DNA of 64,000 bases from Burkholderia stagnalis (GCF_902830275.1 NZ_CADESW010000013.1:1-64000); one strand, 5' to 3'; positions 9,087-17,721 are shown, counted from the first letter of the stretch. Numbers and translations: made by a program. Notes: a model not told the origin generated them from the letters alone.

Positions 9087-9554
9087 CTATCGGGAGCCGG
9101 TGTCGGGGGGAGTGGGCACGCTGCGCTCATGCAGGTCGTGCAGCGCAACCAGCGCGAATGCGCATGCGAGCCCGACGTGTTCGAGAAACGCGGCGGTGAG
9201 CCCGAAGCGGGCATCCGGCGGCGCGTGCCAGAACGCGTTCGCGACGCTCGCGGCGAACAGCGTGAAGCCCGCGAGCACGCCGGCGCCGAGCCAGCGCAGC
9301 ACGCCGGTGAGTATCAGCAGCGGTGCGACCAGCTCGACCGCGATCACCAGCGCCGCGACCGGCGCGGCCGGCTCGACGCCGAAGTGCTGCATCTCGGCGA
9401 TGGCCGCGCCGAAATCGCCGGCCTTGTGCAGGCCGCCCTGCAGGTAGGCGGAGCACAGGCCGAGCAGGCCCAGCCAGCGGACGAACCGGCTCTGCACCAG
9501 CGGCCGCAGCAGCGCGGCCGCGTGGGCGTCGATCCGGCGGACGATGCCGTTCAT
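9087..9554 (-). CDS. DoxX-family membrane protein
   Basis: 155 residues; the start overlaps the amidohydrolase stop (ATGA). About four hydrophobic segments, including 'WLGLLGLCSAYLQGGLHK', 'AALVIAVELVAPLLILTGVL' and 'LGAGVLAGFTLFAASVANAF', and the FWH-containing loop typical of DoxX/DoxD-like proteins. Function of the family is poorly defined (redox or thiosulfate:quinone links are known for some members). Member of the XapX-amidohydrolase operon. Confidence 0.75.
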   Translation of the reverse strand: MNGIVRRIDAHAAALLRPLVQSRFVRWLGLLGLCSAYLQGGLHKAGDFGAAIAEMQHFGVEPAAPVAALVIAVELVAPLLILTGVLRWLGAGVLAGFTLFAASVANAFWHAPPDARFGLTAAFLEHVGLACAFALVALHDLHERSVPTPPDTGSR

Positions 9555-11443
9555 CAGACGGCCCAGCATGCGCAGCCGAGCGCACCCCAGAACGATTTCA
9601 GGTCGGAGGCCGGCACCTCGCTCGACCACGCGCGCGCATGCGCATGGCCGTGCACGCCGCACGCGCTCGCGCAGCCGCACATCTGCGCGGCCGCGCGGTG
9701 CAGCGGCTGGCCGTCGCCGCCTGCCGCGCCCCAGCCGGCATAGCCGCCGAATGCGCGCACGGGCGACCAGTCGGGCATCGCGGGCGGCGGCGGCGCGTCG
9801 CGGCCGGCGAACGGGCCTGCCGCATAGACGACCTTGCCGCCCACCACGGTCAGCAGCGACGTCGTGTCGGCGATGTCGGCCTCGGCGCATGCGAAGAAAT
9901 CGCGGTCGGGCACGATCAGGTCGGCGAGCTGGCCGACTTCGATCCGGCCTTTCTTGCCTTCCTCGTTCGAGAACCACGTGACGTTCTCGGTCCACATCCG
10001 CAGCGCCGTTTCGCGGTCGAGGCAGTTCGCCTGCGGATACAGGCGCAGGCCGCCGACGGTGCGCCCGGTCACGAGCCACGACAGCGACACCCACGGGTTG
10101 TAGCTCGCGACGCGCGTCGCGTCGGTGCCCGCGGACACCTTCAGCCCCTTCGACAGCATCTTCGCGACGGGCGGGGTCGCCTCGCCGGCCTTCGCGCCGT
10201 AGCGCTCGACGAAATACTCGCCCTGGTACGCCATCCGGTGCTGCACGGCGACGCCGCCGCCGAGCGCCGCGATGCGATCCATCGAACGCTCGGAGATCGT
10301 CTCCGCGTGATCGAAGAACCAGTTGAGGCCCGCGAGCGGCGTCTCGCGATTCACCTTCTCGAACACGTCGAGCGCGCGGCTGATCGTCTCGTCGTAGGTC
10401 GCGTGCATGCGCCACGGCCAGCGGTTCTGCGCGAGGATCCGCACGACGTCCTCGAGATCGGATTCCATCTCCGGCGCCATGTCCGGGCGCGGCTGGCGGA
10501 AATCCTCGAAGTCCGCCGCGGAGAACACCAGCATCTCGCCCGCGCCGTTGTGGCGGAAATAGTCGTCGCCCTGCTTGTAGCGCGACGTCCTGGTCCAGTT
10601 CAGGAAATCGTCCTTCTCCTGCTGCGGCTTCTGCGTGAACAGGTTGTAGGCGAGGCGGATCGTCAGCTGCTTCGCATCGGCGAGCTGCTGGATGACTTGG
10701 TAGTCCTCCGGATAATTCTGGAAGCCGCCGCCCGCGTCGATCGCGCCCGTCACGCCGAGGCGGTTCAGCTCGCGCATGAAGTGGCGCGTCGAGTTCACCT
10801 GGTATTCGAGCGGCAGCTTCGGGCCCTTCGCGAGCGTCGAATACAGGATCGCGGCGTTCGGTTTCGCGAGCAGCAGGCCGCTCGGGTTGCCGTGCGCGTC
10901 CCGCACGATCTCGCCTCCCGGCGGCTCGGGCGTGTCCTTCGTGTAGCCCACCACGCGCAGCGCGGCGGCGTTGAGCATCGCGCGGTCGTACAGGTGCAGG
11001 ATGAACACCGGCGTATCGGGCGCGACCGCGTTCAGTTCCTCGATCGTCGGCAGCCGCTTCTCGACGAACTGGTGCTCGGTGAAGCCGCCGACCACGCGCA
11101 CCCATTGCGGCGCCGGCGTGATCGCCACCTGGTGCTTGAGCATGTCCATCGCGGTCGCGAGCGAGCGCACGCCGTCCCAGCGCAGCTCCATGTTGAAGTT
11201 CAGCCCGCCGCGGATGATGTGCAGGTGATTGTCGATCAGGCCCGGCAGCGCCGAGCGGCCGCCGAGATCGACGACTTCCGTGTGGCCGGCCGCGAGGGCC
11301 ATCACTTCGCTGTCGTCGCCGACGGCCGAGAAGACGCCGTCGGTGATCGCGACCGCGCTCGCGGTCGGGCGCGACGGGTTCAGGGTCGTGAAGCGCCCGT
11401 TGCGCAGGATGATGTCGGGCGATTTCGGGCTGGACGTGGTCAT
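9554..11443 (-). CDS. Amidohydrolase (YtcJ-like, amidohydrolase_3 family)
   Basis: 629 residues; the ATG at 11443 has an upstream GGAGAA and overlaps the XapX stop. N-terminal metal-site motif 'GLIDNHLHIIRGG', further conserved His/Asp in the barrel, and C-terminal 'VSAGTDATRVASYNPW' place it in the YtcJ/AepA-like metal-dependent amidohydrolases. Substrate unknown. The C-terminal ~45 residues are unusual: a Cys/His-rich tail with 'MCGCASACGVHGHAHARAW' and a final 'GCACWAV', possibly a metal-binding or redox appendage. The operon with XapX, DoxX, VOC protein and porin suggests uptake and hydrolysis of an environmental amide or ester-like compound (inference). Confidence 0.82.
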   Translation of the reverse strand: MTTSSPKSPDIILRNGRFTTLNPSRPTASAVAITDGVFSAVGDDSEVMALAAGHTEVVDLGGRSALPGLIDNHLHIIRGGLNFNMELRWDGVRSLATAMDMLKHQVAITPAPQWVRVVGGFTEHQFVEKRLPTIEELNAVAPDTPVFILHLYDRAMLNAAALRVVGYTKDTPEPPGGEIVRDAHGNPSGLLLAKPNAAILYSTLAKGPKLPLEYQVNSTRHFMRELNRLGVTGAIDAGGGFQNYPEDYQVIQQLADAKQLTIRLAYNLFTQKPQQEKDDFLNWTRTSRYKQGDDYFRHNGAGEMLVFSAADFEDFRQPRPDMAPEMESDLEDVVRILAQNRWPWRMHATYDETISRALDVFEKVNRETPLAGLNWFFDHAETISERSMDRIAALGGGVAVQHRMAYQGEYFVERYGAKAGEATPPVAKMLSKGLKVSAGTDATRVASYNPWVSLSWLVTGRTVGGLRLYPQANCLDRETALRMWTENVTWFSNEEGKKGRIEVGQLADLIVPDRDFFACAEADIADTTSLLTVVGGKVVYAAGPFAGRDAPPPPAMPDWSPVRAFGGYAGWGAAGGDGQPLHRAAAQMCGCASACGVHGHAHARAWSSEVPASDLKSFWGALGCACWAV

Positions 11444-11727
11444 GTACGGTTCTCCGTGGATTGGCTGGCGACCTGGGTGGCGGCATTCGCGTCGCGCCCC
11501 GGCAATGCGCCGAACATATGCTGATTGCACTTCGATTCGCGCCATGCCGTGTGGAACGCGGTGCCCGACAGCATCTGCTTGGCGACCGGCACGACCTGCT
11601 CGCCGGCGAGGATGCCGAGCAGGCCGACCAGCGCGACGAGCGGCGGCGCGGGCGAGCGGACGTGCAGCAGGCTGTAGATCACGCCGACCAGCAGGCCGGC
11701 GAGCAACGACAGGACATAGATCTTCAT
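11440..11727 (-). CDS. XapX-domain small membrane protein
   Basis: 95 residues. The first ~55 form two hydrophobic helices ('MKIYVLSLLAGLLVGVIYSL' and 'PPLVALVGLLGILAGEQVVP') with the XapX pattern RSPAPP between them; the remainder is polar. First gene of the leftward operon; its stop overlaps the amidohydrolase start (ATGA). Molecular function of XapX proteins is unknown. Confidence 0.75.
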   Translation of the reverse strand: MKIYVLSLLAGLLVGVIYSLLHVRSPAPPLVALVGLLGILAGEQVVPVAKQMLSGTAFHTAWRESKCNQHMFGALPGRDANAATQVASQSTENRT

Positions 11728-11850
11728 GGGTGGAACCTCGGGCGGTGCGTGGACGAATGAGGCGAAAGGCAGGAATGCGCGTGCGGCATGCTCCGCGACG
11801 ATTGCATTGTAGGCAGGCGATGCGCGCTTGCGCCGTGCATCGCGGGTGAA

Positions 11851-11892
11851 TTAAGGAGATTTAAGGATATTTCAGCCGGACGTTGCTAGCAT
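11851..11892 (+). promoter_or_regulatory. Repeat-type promoter for the YcaC-like hydrolase
   Basis: Direct repeats TTAAG (11851), TTAAG (11861) and TTCAG (11871) at exact 10-bp spacing. The second runs into AGGATA (11864-11869), followed by a 17-nt spacer and the hexamer TAGCAT (11887-11892), 130 bp before the start codon. The geometry matches the TTCAG-repeat promoters elsewhere in the window, although two repeats are TTAAG. Confidence 0.5.
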
Positions 11893-12021
11893 GAAAAAGA
11901 CGCCGAAAAGCTCGGCGGCGCCGATGCGGCGACACACGCTTGCCGTGCGTCCGACGCATCGGTTGTGCGGCGAAAGCCGGCCTGCCCGTAACGTTTTGAT
12001 GATTGAGAGGATGGAGTCAAC

Positions 12022-12708
12022 ATGAGCAACCCGAAACTCGAAGTACTTACCCCGGACAACTGTCAGATGATTTTCATCGACCAGCAGCCGCAAATGGCAT
12101 TCGGCGTGCAGTCGATCGACCGGCAAGTGCTGAAGAACAACGTGGTCGCGCTGGCGAAGGCGGCAAAAACCTTCGATATCCCGACGATCATCACGACCGT
12201 CGAGACCGAGAGCTTCTCGGGCTACACGTATCCGGAGCTGCTCGACGTGTTCCCGGATCACCCGCTGCTCGAGCGGACCTCGATGAACTCGTGGGACGAC
12301 CAGAAGGTGCGCGACGCGCTCGCGAAGAACGGCCGCAAGAAAGTGGTCGTGTCGGGCCTGTGGACCGAAGTGTGCAACAACACGTTCGCACTGTGCGCGA
12401 TGCTCGAAGGCGGTTACGAGATCTACATGGTGGCCGACGCGTCGGGCGGCACGACGAAGGAAGCGCACGACTTCGCGATGCAGCGCATGATCCAGGCCGG
12501 CGTCGTGCCGGTGACCTGGCAGCAGGTGATGCTCGAATGGCAGCGCGACTGGGCGCACCGCGGCACCTACGACGCCGTGATGGCGATCGCGAAGGAGCAT
12601 TCGGGCGCGTACGGGATCGGCGTCGACTACGCGTACACGATGGTGCACAAGGCGAAGCAGCGTACCGCGAACGCCCACGAGATCATCCCGGCGGTGCACG
12701 CGAAGTAA
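12022..12708 (+). CDS. Isochorismatase-family hydrolase (YcaC-like)
   Basis: 228 residues with RBS GAGAGGATGGAG upstream of the ATG. Cysteine-hydrolase fold: 'MIFIDQQPQMAFG' carries the catalytic Asp, a Lys lies in the central region, and 'KVVVSGLWTEVCNNTFAL' holds the nucleophilic Cys. Length and sequence fit YcaC-like members, which are cytoplasmic homo-oligomers of uncertain substrate. Monocistronic, ending at a strong terminator, and divergent from the amidohydrolase operon. Confidence 0.85.
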   Translation: MSNPKLEVLTPDNCQMIFIDQQPQMAFGVQSIDRQVLKNNVVALAKAAKTFDIPTIITTVETESFSGYTYPELLDVFPDHPLLERTSMNSWDDQKVRDALAKNGRKKVVVSGLWTEVCNNTFALCAMLEGGYEIYMVADASGGTTKEAHDFAMQRMIQAGVVPVTWQQVMLEWQRDWAHRGTYDAVMAIAKEHSGAYGIGVDYAYTMVHKAKQRTANAHEIIPAVHAK

Positions 12709-12754
12709 GGACGGCGGGCCGGGCTCGCCTGGCTCGAACCGTGAACACGTGAAG

Positions 12755-12788
12755 AAGCTGCCGCGTCGGCGACGCGGCAGCTTTTTTT
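12755..12788 (+). terminator. Strong rho-independent terminator
   Basis: Perfect 13-bp stem (AAGCTGCCGCGTC / GACGCGGCAGCTT) with GGC loop, followed by a T run to 12788, 46 bp after the YcaC-like stop. Part of the flanking A/T also allows function on the opposite strand. Confidence 0.93.
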
Positions 12789-12830
12789 ATCGACGCGCGA
12801 CGCGAGGCGCGCGGCGGGAGACGGGGGCAA

Positions 12831-13523
12831 TCAGCGCGGCGTGCTGTCGGGCGCGCTGCCCGGCGCAACGCTGCACGCGCGGCCGATCATCACGAGCAGC
12901 GGCGGCAGGAACAGGCACCACAGCCCCGCCGCCAGATAGAGGCCGGCCGCCGCGCCGCAACCGGCGGCGAACGCGGCGACGCTGACGGCCATCTTCCGCA
13001 GGCGCGCATCGTCGCCCGGCTTGCGCGGCGTGTGCGAACCGATGCGCTCGCCGAGCGAGATCATGATCTGCGTGACGGTGCCCGTCATCAGCGTGGTGGG
13101 CGGCGCGTCGGACAGATGCAGGCGGTGCAGCGCGTTCTGCACGGCCATCGCGACGACGAGCGTCATGCCGGTCGCGAGGGCGGGCAGCGCATCGCTGTCG
13201 GGAAACGGCCCGACGGATACCGCGAGCGCCGCGCCGCCCGTCAGCAGCGCGGCCTGCGCGAGCAGCATCACGCGCAGCGCGTCGGCGCCGCGTGCGTTCA
13301 GCCGGTTCGCGCAGACAGTGGCGAGCACGATCGCGACGCAGAACACGGGCAGCGCCGCGAGTTTCGCGATCGCGCCCGACGTGCCGGACACGAGCGTCGC
13401 GCCGAGCGTGACGAAGTTGCCGGTCACGTGTGCGGTAAAGAGCCCTTGCAGCGCGAGAAAGCCCGCGGTATCGACGAAGCCGCCGTTGAAGCTCAGCAGC
13501 ACGGGCAGTCGGGTGTCGTTCAT
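12831..13523 (-). CDS. DUF1275 (YoaK-like) membrane protein
   Basis: 230 residues with about six hydrophobic segments and the DUF1275 N-terminal pattern 'SFNGGFVDTAGFLALQGLFTAHVTGNFVTLG'-like (residues ~11-42), plus 'AMAVQNALHRL' and 'TTLMTGTVTQIMISLGE'. Inner-membrane location expected; family function unknown. A candidate repeat-type promoter lies about 60-100 bp upstream. Confidence 0.85.
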   Translation of the reverse strand: MNDTRLPVLLSFNGGFVDTAGFLALQGLFTAHVTGNFVTLGATLVSGTSGAIAKLAALPVFCVAIVLATVCANRLNARGADALRVMLLAQAALLTGGAALAVSVGPFPDSDALPALATGMTLVVAMAVQNALHRLHLSDAPPTTLMTGTVTQIMISLGERIGSHTPRKPGDDARLRKMAVSVAAFAAGCGAAAGLYLAAGLWCLFLPPLLVMIGRACSVAPGSAPDSTPR

Positions 13524-13582
13524 GGTGATTCCTGGTGATGCCTGGTGGTCGGCGGTTCGGTGGGTGCCGGGCTGGCACGCCG

Positions 13583-13626
13583 AGGATAGGCGACCCGTCG
13601 CGCCCCGTCACATGAAACGTTCTGAA
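13583..13626 (-). promoter_or_regulatory. Partial TTCAG-repeat promoter for the DUF1275 gene
   Basis: Minus strand reads TTCAGAACGTTTCAT (13626-13612), identical over 14 bases to the elements before the cytochrome operon and the MscS gene. A hexamer TATCCT (13588-13583) follows. It lacks the third repeat/AGGA element and its hexamer is about one helical turn closer, so it is a variant. Confidence 0.45.
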
Positions 13627-13708
13627 TGCGTCCCCGCCGCCGGAATCTTCATAACGATTAACTTGCATTGCGCCGTGCGATGGGCTATGCGCCGGCGCAA
13701 GCGTCGGT

Positions 13709-14617
13709 TCAGCGCCCCGCGCCGCGCCGCCACGCGCCGGGGGCATGGCCGACGACCTTCGCGAACACGCGGCTCAGGTGGCTCTGGTCCGCGAATTCGC
13801 ACGCCGCGGCGATTTCAGCGAGCGTCATGGCGGTCGTTTCGATCAGCCGCCGCGCCTCGGCCACGCGCTGATCGAGCAGCCACTGGTGCGGCGTGCGGCC
13901 GGTGGTCCGCGAGAACGCGCGGATGAAATAACCGCGCGACAGGTTGCACGCCTGCGCGACATCCGCGAGCGACACGCCGGCGTTCGCCTTCTGCATCAGC
14001 AGTTCCTTCGCGCGCGCCAGGTGCGCGGGCGACAGCGTGCCCTTGCGCGCGAGGTCGCGCTGGGCCGCGCTGCCGTAGCGGCGCGCGAGGTGCGTGCCGA
14101 TCGCGAGCCCCATCTGCTCGACGAACAGCGTATTGAGCGCGCCCGGCACGTCGAGGCTGTCGGCAACCGCATGCGCGAGATGGCCGAGGAGCGGGTCGCG
14201 CGCGTCGGCCGCGCAGGTCAGGCCGCCGATGGGCGCGCCGCCGTGTTCGTCGCCGAGCCGGTCGAGATACGCGCGTGACAGCTCCACGAGCACGAAATCG
14301 AAATTGCCGTAGAGGTCCGCGTGGAAATGCTCGGAAAAGTCCCGGATGTAGATCGAGTGATGGCGGAACGATCGTTCCGCGCTGCGCGCACCCCGATACA
14401 ACGTGCGGCGATGCCCGTCGTTCAGCGAAACGCCGACCAGGAAGCCGCGGTCGCAGGCGGGCATCACGATGCGCTCGAATTGCTCGCTGGGCATGCACTT
14501 GCGATGCAGCGTGAGGCCGTCCGCGACATGTTCGACATCCCTCGACAGCAGGCCCGCCACGCATCCGAGCGTGTCCTTGGGCGGCGGTGCGGGGGGCGCG
14601 GCGAGTGAAGGCGACAT
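13709..14617 (-). CDS. AraC-family transcriptional regulator
   Basis: 302 residues from the ATG at 14617 with AAGGA upstream; the frame is open to 14722. The C-terminal ~100 residues hold two helix-turn-helix motifs ('VSLADVAQACNLSRGYFIRA' and 'MTLAEIAAACEFADQSHLSR', followed by 'VFAKVVGHAPGAWRR'). The N-terminal part is an effector/dimer region without a recognised ligand pocket. Divergent from a winged-helix/NB-ARC gene; the intergenic region holds a 14-bp inverted repeat. Confidence 0.85.
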   Translation of the reverse strand: MSPSLAAPPAPPPKDTLGCVAGLLSRDVEHVADGLTLHRKCMPSEQFERIVMPACDRGFLVGVSLNDGHRRTLYRGARSAERSFRHHSIYIRDFSEHFHADLYGNFDFVLVELSRAYLDRLGDEHGGAPIGGLTCAADARDPLLGHLAHAVADSLDVPGALNTLFVEQMGLAIGTHLARRYGSAAQRDLARKGTLSPAHLARAKELLMQKANAGVSLADVAQACNLSRGYFIRAFSRTTGRTPHQWLLDQRVAEARRLIETTAMTLAEIAAACEFADQSHLSRVFAKVVGHAPGAWRRGAGR

Positions 14618-14692
14618 GGCGCGGAATCCTTGAAGGGGAGCGAACAATCCGGCGGCCAGTTTATACGGGACGCGTGACAGCCCCAAGCATAA

Positions 14693-14741
14693 TTGAACGA
14701 AAATCCGCGGCGTGCCCCCCACACAGTGGACTTTCGTTCAA
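14693..14741. promoter_or_regulatory. Long inverted repeat operator between divergent regulators
   Basis: Arms TTGAACGAAAATCC (14693-14706) and GGACTTTCGTTCAA (14728-14741) match 13/14 as an inverted repeat, separated by 21 bp. It sits between the AraC gene (left) and the winged-helix/NB-ARC gene (right), in the position of a shared operator. Confidence 0.65.
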
Positions 14742-14768
14742 GACAGGCGGCCCGCGGCTGCTTACAGT
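14737..14768 (+). promoter_or_regulatory. Candidate promoter of the first winged-helix/NB-ARC gene
   Basis: TTCAAGACA (14737-14745) resembles the TTCAGGACA element of the repeat-type promoters and is followed, after the same 17-nt spacer, by TACAGT (14763-14768). Upstream TTCAG copies are missing, and it overlaps the right arm of the inverted repeat. Confidence 0.3.
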
Positions 14769-14887
14769 CGGGTTGCACACGTGGCAATGCCAGTCACGAT
14801 CGTGCGCCAGGGGGCGCAGGGCGCCGATTCCCGGCCCGATGCCGCAGCGTTCGGCGGGCCATCGTCGAAAGGTCGCCGGAGGCAGCC

Positions 14888-16411
14888 ATGATCCAGATCG
14901 GGACGTTGTCGGTGGATTTCGAACAGCGCGACATTCGCCGCCACGGCATGCCGCTGCGCATCGGCGCGCGCGCGTTCGACATTCTCGAGGTGCTGCATCG
15001 CGCGGCCGGTCGCGTCGTGTCGAAGGACGACATCATGGACGCCGTCTGGCCGGGCGTAATCGTCGAGGAGAACTGCCTCCAGGTGCACGTCGCCGCGTTG
15101 CGCAAGCTGCTCGGCGACCGCCGCGACCTGATCAAGACCGTGCCCGGCAGGGGCTACATGCTGGTGGCCGGCCCGCGCGCGGATGCACCGGCGGCTCGGC
15201 CGGAGCACGCGCCGCTGCGCGGCGACGGCCTGCCTTCCTCATTCGCGCCGCTGATCGGGCGGCAGGCCGAGATCGGCCAGATCGTCGACATGCTCGACCG
15301 GATGCCGGTCGTCACACTGGTCGGCGCCGGCGGCATCGGCAAGACGAGCCTCGCCGCGCACGTCGCCCGCGACCTGCGGCGCCGCGCGCGCGACACCGTG
15401 CATTGGGTGGAACTCGCGCGCGCCACGACGCGCGACGACGTGCTGCGCGCGCTCGCCGCCGCGCTCGACATGGCCGGCCACGATGACCCGGGCATCGACG
15501 GCATCGACGGCATCGCCGACGCGCTCGCCGCGTCGCGCTGCCTGGTGGTGCTCGACAACGCCGAGCACGTCGTCGACGTGGTTGCCGGTCTCGTCGACGC
15601 GCTCGCGGCGCGCATCGCGACGCTGCGGATGCTCGTGACCAGCCGCGAGCCGCTGCACGTCCCGGCCGAGCAGATGTTGCGCGTTGCGCCGCTCGCCGTG
15701 CCCGCCAGCGGCGCGCGAGCCGACGAGATCGCCGGCTGTTCCGCGGTCCAGCTGTTTCTCTGCCGCGTCCGCGCGGCGACGGCCGATTGCGCGCCCGACG
15801 AAGCCGGCATCCGGCTGGCCGGGGACATCTGCCGGCGTCTCGAGGGGCTGCCGCTGGCGATCGAACTGGCGGCCGCGCGCGTCGCGACGCTCGGCATCGA
15901 AGGCGTCGCCACGCGCCTCGACGACCGCCTGAACCTGCTGACGGGCGGCTTGCGAGCCGCGCTGCCGCGCCACCAGGCGCTGCGCGCGACGTTCGACTGG
16001 AGCCATGCGCTGCTGAGCCCCGCGGCGCGCGCGCTGTTTCGGCGCCTCGGATGCTTCTTCGGCCCGTTCACGTTCGACGCTGCGTGCGCGGTGGCGGCGG
16101 TATTCGGTACGCCGATCGAGGAGACCATCGGCGGGCTCGGCGAGCTGGTCGCGAAGTCGCTGTTGAGCGTCGAGTTCCGTACCGCCCGCGCGCAGTACCG
16201 GCTCAGCGAATCGACCCGCGCGTATGCACTGGAAAAGCTGCGCGCCGAGGGGGAATTCGAACGCGTCGCCGTATGCCATGCGCGCTACGCGCGCGAGCGG
16301 GCGGGCGAAAAGGCGTTGGCCGGGCCGGCATCGATGCCGGTATTGCAGCGGGAATTTCAACGGGAATGGCAGCCGGCGGGCACCGCGCCGCCGCCGCGCC
16401 GGCACGCGTGA
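14888..16411 (+). CDS. Winged-helix / NB-ARC ATPase regulator (short form)
   Basis: 507 residues from the ATG at 14888, chosen because it places the DNA-binding domain at the N-terminus. Residues ~1-97 are an OmpR/CadC-type winged helix ('LRIGARAFDILEVLHRAAGR', 'EENCLQVHVAALRKLLGDR', 'KTVPGRGYMLV'). An NB-ARC/STAND ATPase follows: P-loop 'TLVGAGGIGKTSLAAHVA' (~140-157), Walker B-like 'CLVVLDNAEHVVD', sensor 'MLVTSREPLHVP' and 'GLPLAIELAAARVATLG'. It ends soon after the ATPase and lacks the long TPR-like C-terminus of the related 877-residue gene at 19589. Ligand unknown. Confidence 0.85.
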   Translation: MIQIGTLSVDFEQRDIRRHGMPLRIGARAFDILEVLHRAAGRVVSKDDIMDAVWPGVIVEENCLQVHVAALRKLLGDRRDLIKTVPGRGYMLVAGPRADAPAARPEHAPLRGDGLPSSFAPLIGRQAEIGQIVDMLDRMPVVTLVGAGGIGKTSLAAHVARDLRRRARDTVHWVELARATTRDDVLRALAAALDMAGHDDPGIDGIDGIADALAASRCLVVLDNAEHVVDVVAGLVDALAARIATLRMLVTSREPLHVPAEQMLRVAPLAVPASGARADEIAGCSAVQLFLCRVRAATADCAPDEAGIRLAGDICRRLEGLPLAIELAAARVATLGIEGVATRLDDRLNLLTGGLRAALPRHQALRATFDWSHALLSPAARALFRRLGCFFGPFTFDAACAVAAVFGTPIEETIGGLGELVAKSLLSVEFRTARAQYRLSESTRAYALEKLRAEGEFERVAVCHARYARERAGEKALAGPASMPVLQREFQREWQPAGTAPPPRRHA

Positions 16412-16433
16412 GCGAATTCGGCGCGCGCCGGCA

Positions 16434-16477
16434 GGCGCTCGCGGCGCCCGAGGCGCCCGGGCGTCGCCGCGAGCGCC
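16434..16477. terminator. Bidirectional hairpin between convergent genes
   Basis: A perfect 13-bp inverted repeat (GGCGCTCGCGGCG 16434-16446, CGCCGCGAGCGCC 16465-16477) with 18-nt loop sits in the 72-bp gap between convergent genes. It has no T run, so a role in transcription termination or mRNA 3'-end protection is only a suggestion. Confidence 0.35.
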
Positions 16478-16483
16478 GGCGCG

Positions 16484-17467
16484 TTACGCCTTCAGGAACG
16501 CGAGCAGTTCGGCGTTGATCTTGTCGGCGTCGACGACGCACATCCCGTGCGAGCCGCCGGGGATCACCTTGAGCTGCGCCTTCTTCACGAGCTTCGCCGA
16601 CAGGTGCGCGGAATGATCGATCGGCACGATCTGGTCGTCGTCGCCGTGCAGGATCAGCGTCGGCACGTCGATCTTCTTCAGGTCTTCCGTGTAGTCGACC
16701 TCGGAGAATTCCTTGACGCACAGATACTGGCCGAGAATGCCGCCCATCATCCCCTGCGCCCAGAATGCGTCGATGGTGCCCTGCGACACCTTTGCGTTCG
16801 GCCGGTTGAAGCCGAAGAACGGCACCGCGAGATCCTTGTAGAACTGCGAGCGGTTCTCGGCGACGTTCTTGCGGATGCCGTCGAACACGTCGATCGACAG
16901 GCCGCCCGGGTAGGCGGCCGTGTTCGCCATGATCGGCGGCACCGCGCCGATCAGCACCGCCTTCGCGACGCGCCTGGTGCCGTGGCGGCCGATGTAGTGC
17001 GCAACTTCGCCGCCGCCCGTCGAATGGCCGACCAGCGTGGCTTCGCGCAGGTCGAGCGCGTCGAGCAGCGCGGCGAGATCGTCGGCATAGGTGTTCATGT
17101 CGTTGCCGTGCGACGGCTGGCCCGAGCGGCCGTGGCCGCGGCGGTCGTGCGCGATCACGCGATAGCCGTGCTGCACCAGGAACAGCATCTGCGCGTCCCA
17201 TGCATCGGCGCACAGCGGCCAGCCGTGCGAGAAGACCACCGGGCGGCCGGCGCCCCAGTCCTTGTAGTAGATCTGCGTGCCGTCTTTCGTCGTGATGGTG
17301 TTCATGGCATGGGCTCCGTGATGGGCAGAAGGGGCGGCGGCCTGTTTCGGCGCGCCGGCGGCAGTGGCCGCGGTGGGCAGCGCGGCGGCGGCGACGGCCG
17401 TCGCGCCGGCGAACAGCATCTCGCGACGCCGGGTCGATTCGACGGCGTCGGTTTGCGTGGAACGCAT
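16484..17467 (-). CDS. Exported alpha/beta hydrolase (non-haem haloperoxidase-like)
   Basis: 327 residues from the ATG at 17467 (RBS AAGGAG); the longer frame to 17674 has no RBS. The N-terminus is signal-like with clustered arginines ('ESTRRREMLFAGATAVAAAA'), possibly a Tat signal. The domain begins 'TITTKDGTQIYYKDWGAGRP', as in non-haem chloroperoxidases/arylesterases. Nucleophile elbow GHSTGGG, acid in 'LILHGDDDQIVPID', catalytic His in 'IPGGSHGMCVVD': triad complete. Natural substrate unknown. Transcription probably starts at the repeat-type promoter 150-200 bp upstream. Confidence 0.85.
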   Translation of the reverse strand: MRSTQTDAVESTRRREMLFAGATAVAAAALPTAATAAGAPKQAAAPSAHHGAHAMNTITTKDGTQIYYKDWGAGRPVVFSHGWPLCADAWDAQMLFLVQHGYRVIAHDRRGHGRSGQPSHGNDMNTYADDLAALLDALDLREATLVGHSTGGGEVAHYIGRHGTRRVAKAVLIGAVPPIMANTAAYPGGLSIDVFDGIRKNVAENRSQFYKDLAVPFFGFNRPNAKVSQGTIDAFWAQGMMGGILGQYLCVKEFSEVDYTEDLKKIDVPTLILHGDDDQIVPIDHSAHLSAKLVKKAQLKVIPGGSHGMCVVDADKINAELLAFLKA

Positions 17468-17612
17468 GGGGTCTCCTTGAGCGTGCGGCGGAACGACACC
17501 GCGTGAAACGATGATGAAGGTGATCGGTGCGTGGCAACCTCGCCCGACAACCGCAAGGCGCTCGCCGTCACGATGCGACGATGCGATCGCGACGGATACG
17601 AACACAGCGGGG

Positions 17613-17665
17613 AGGCTACACGTCAGCCCCCCGGCCTGTACTGAAGCGATCTGAAATTTCTTGAA
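17613..17665 (-). promoter_or_regulatory. TTCAG-repeat promoter for the alpha/beta hydrolase
   Basis: Minus strand: TTCAA (17665-17661), TTCAG (17655-17651), TTCAG (17645-17641) at 10-bp steps, then TAGCCT (17618-17613) exactly 47 nt from the first repeat. It is back-to-back with a second such element for the opposite gene. Confidence 0.55.
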
Positions 17666-17721
17666 CGCGCGCACGGATTCGAGGGGTGATTCGGATTCCT
17701 GTCGGCGGTGTCGGAAGCGCG

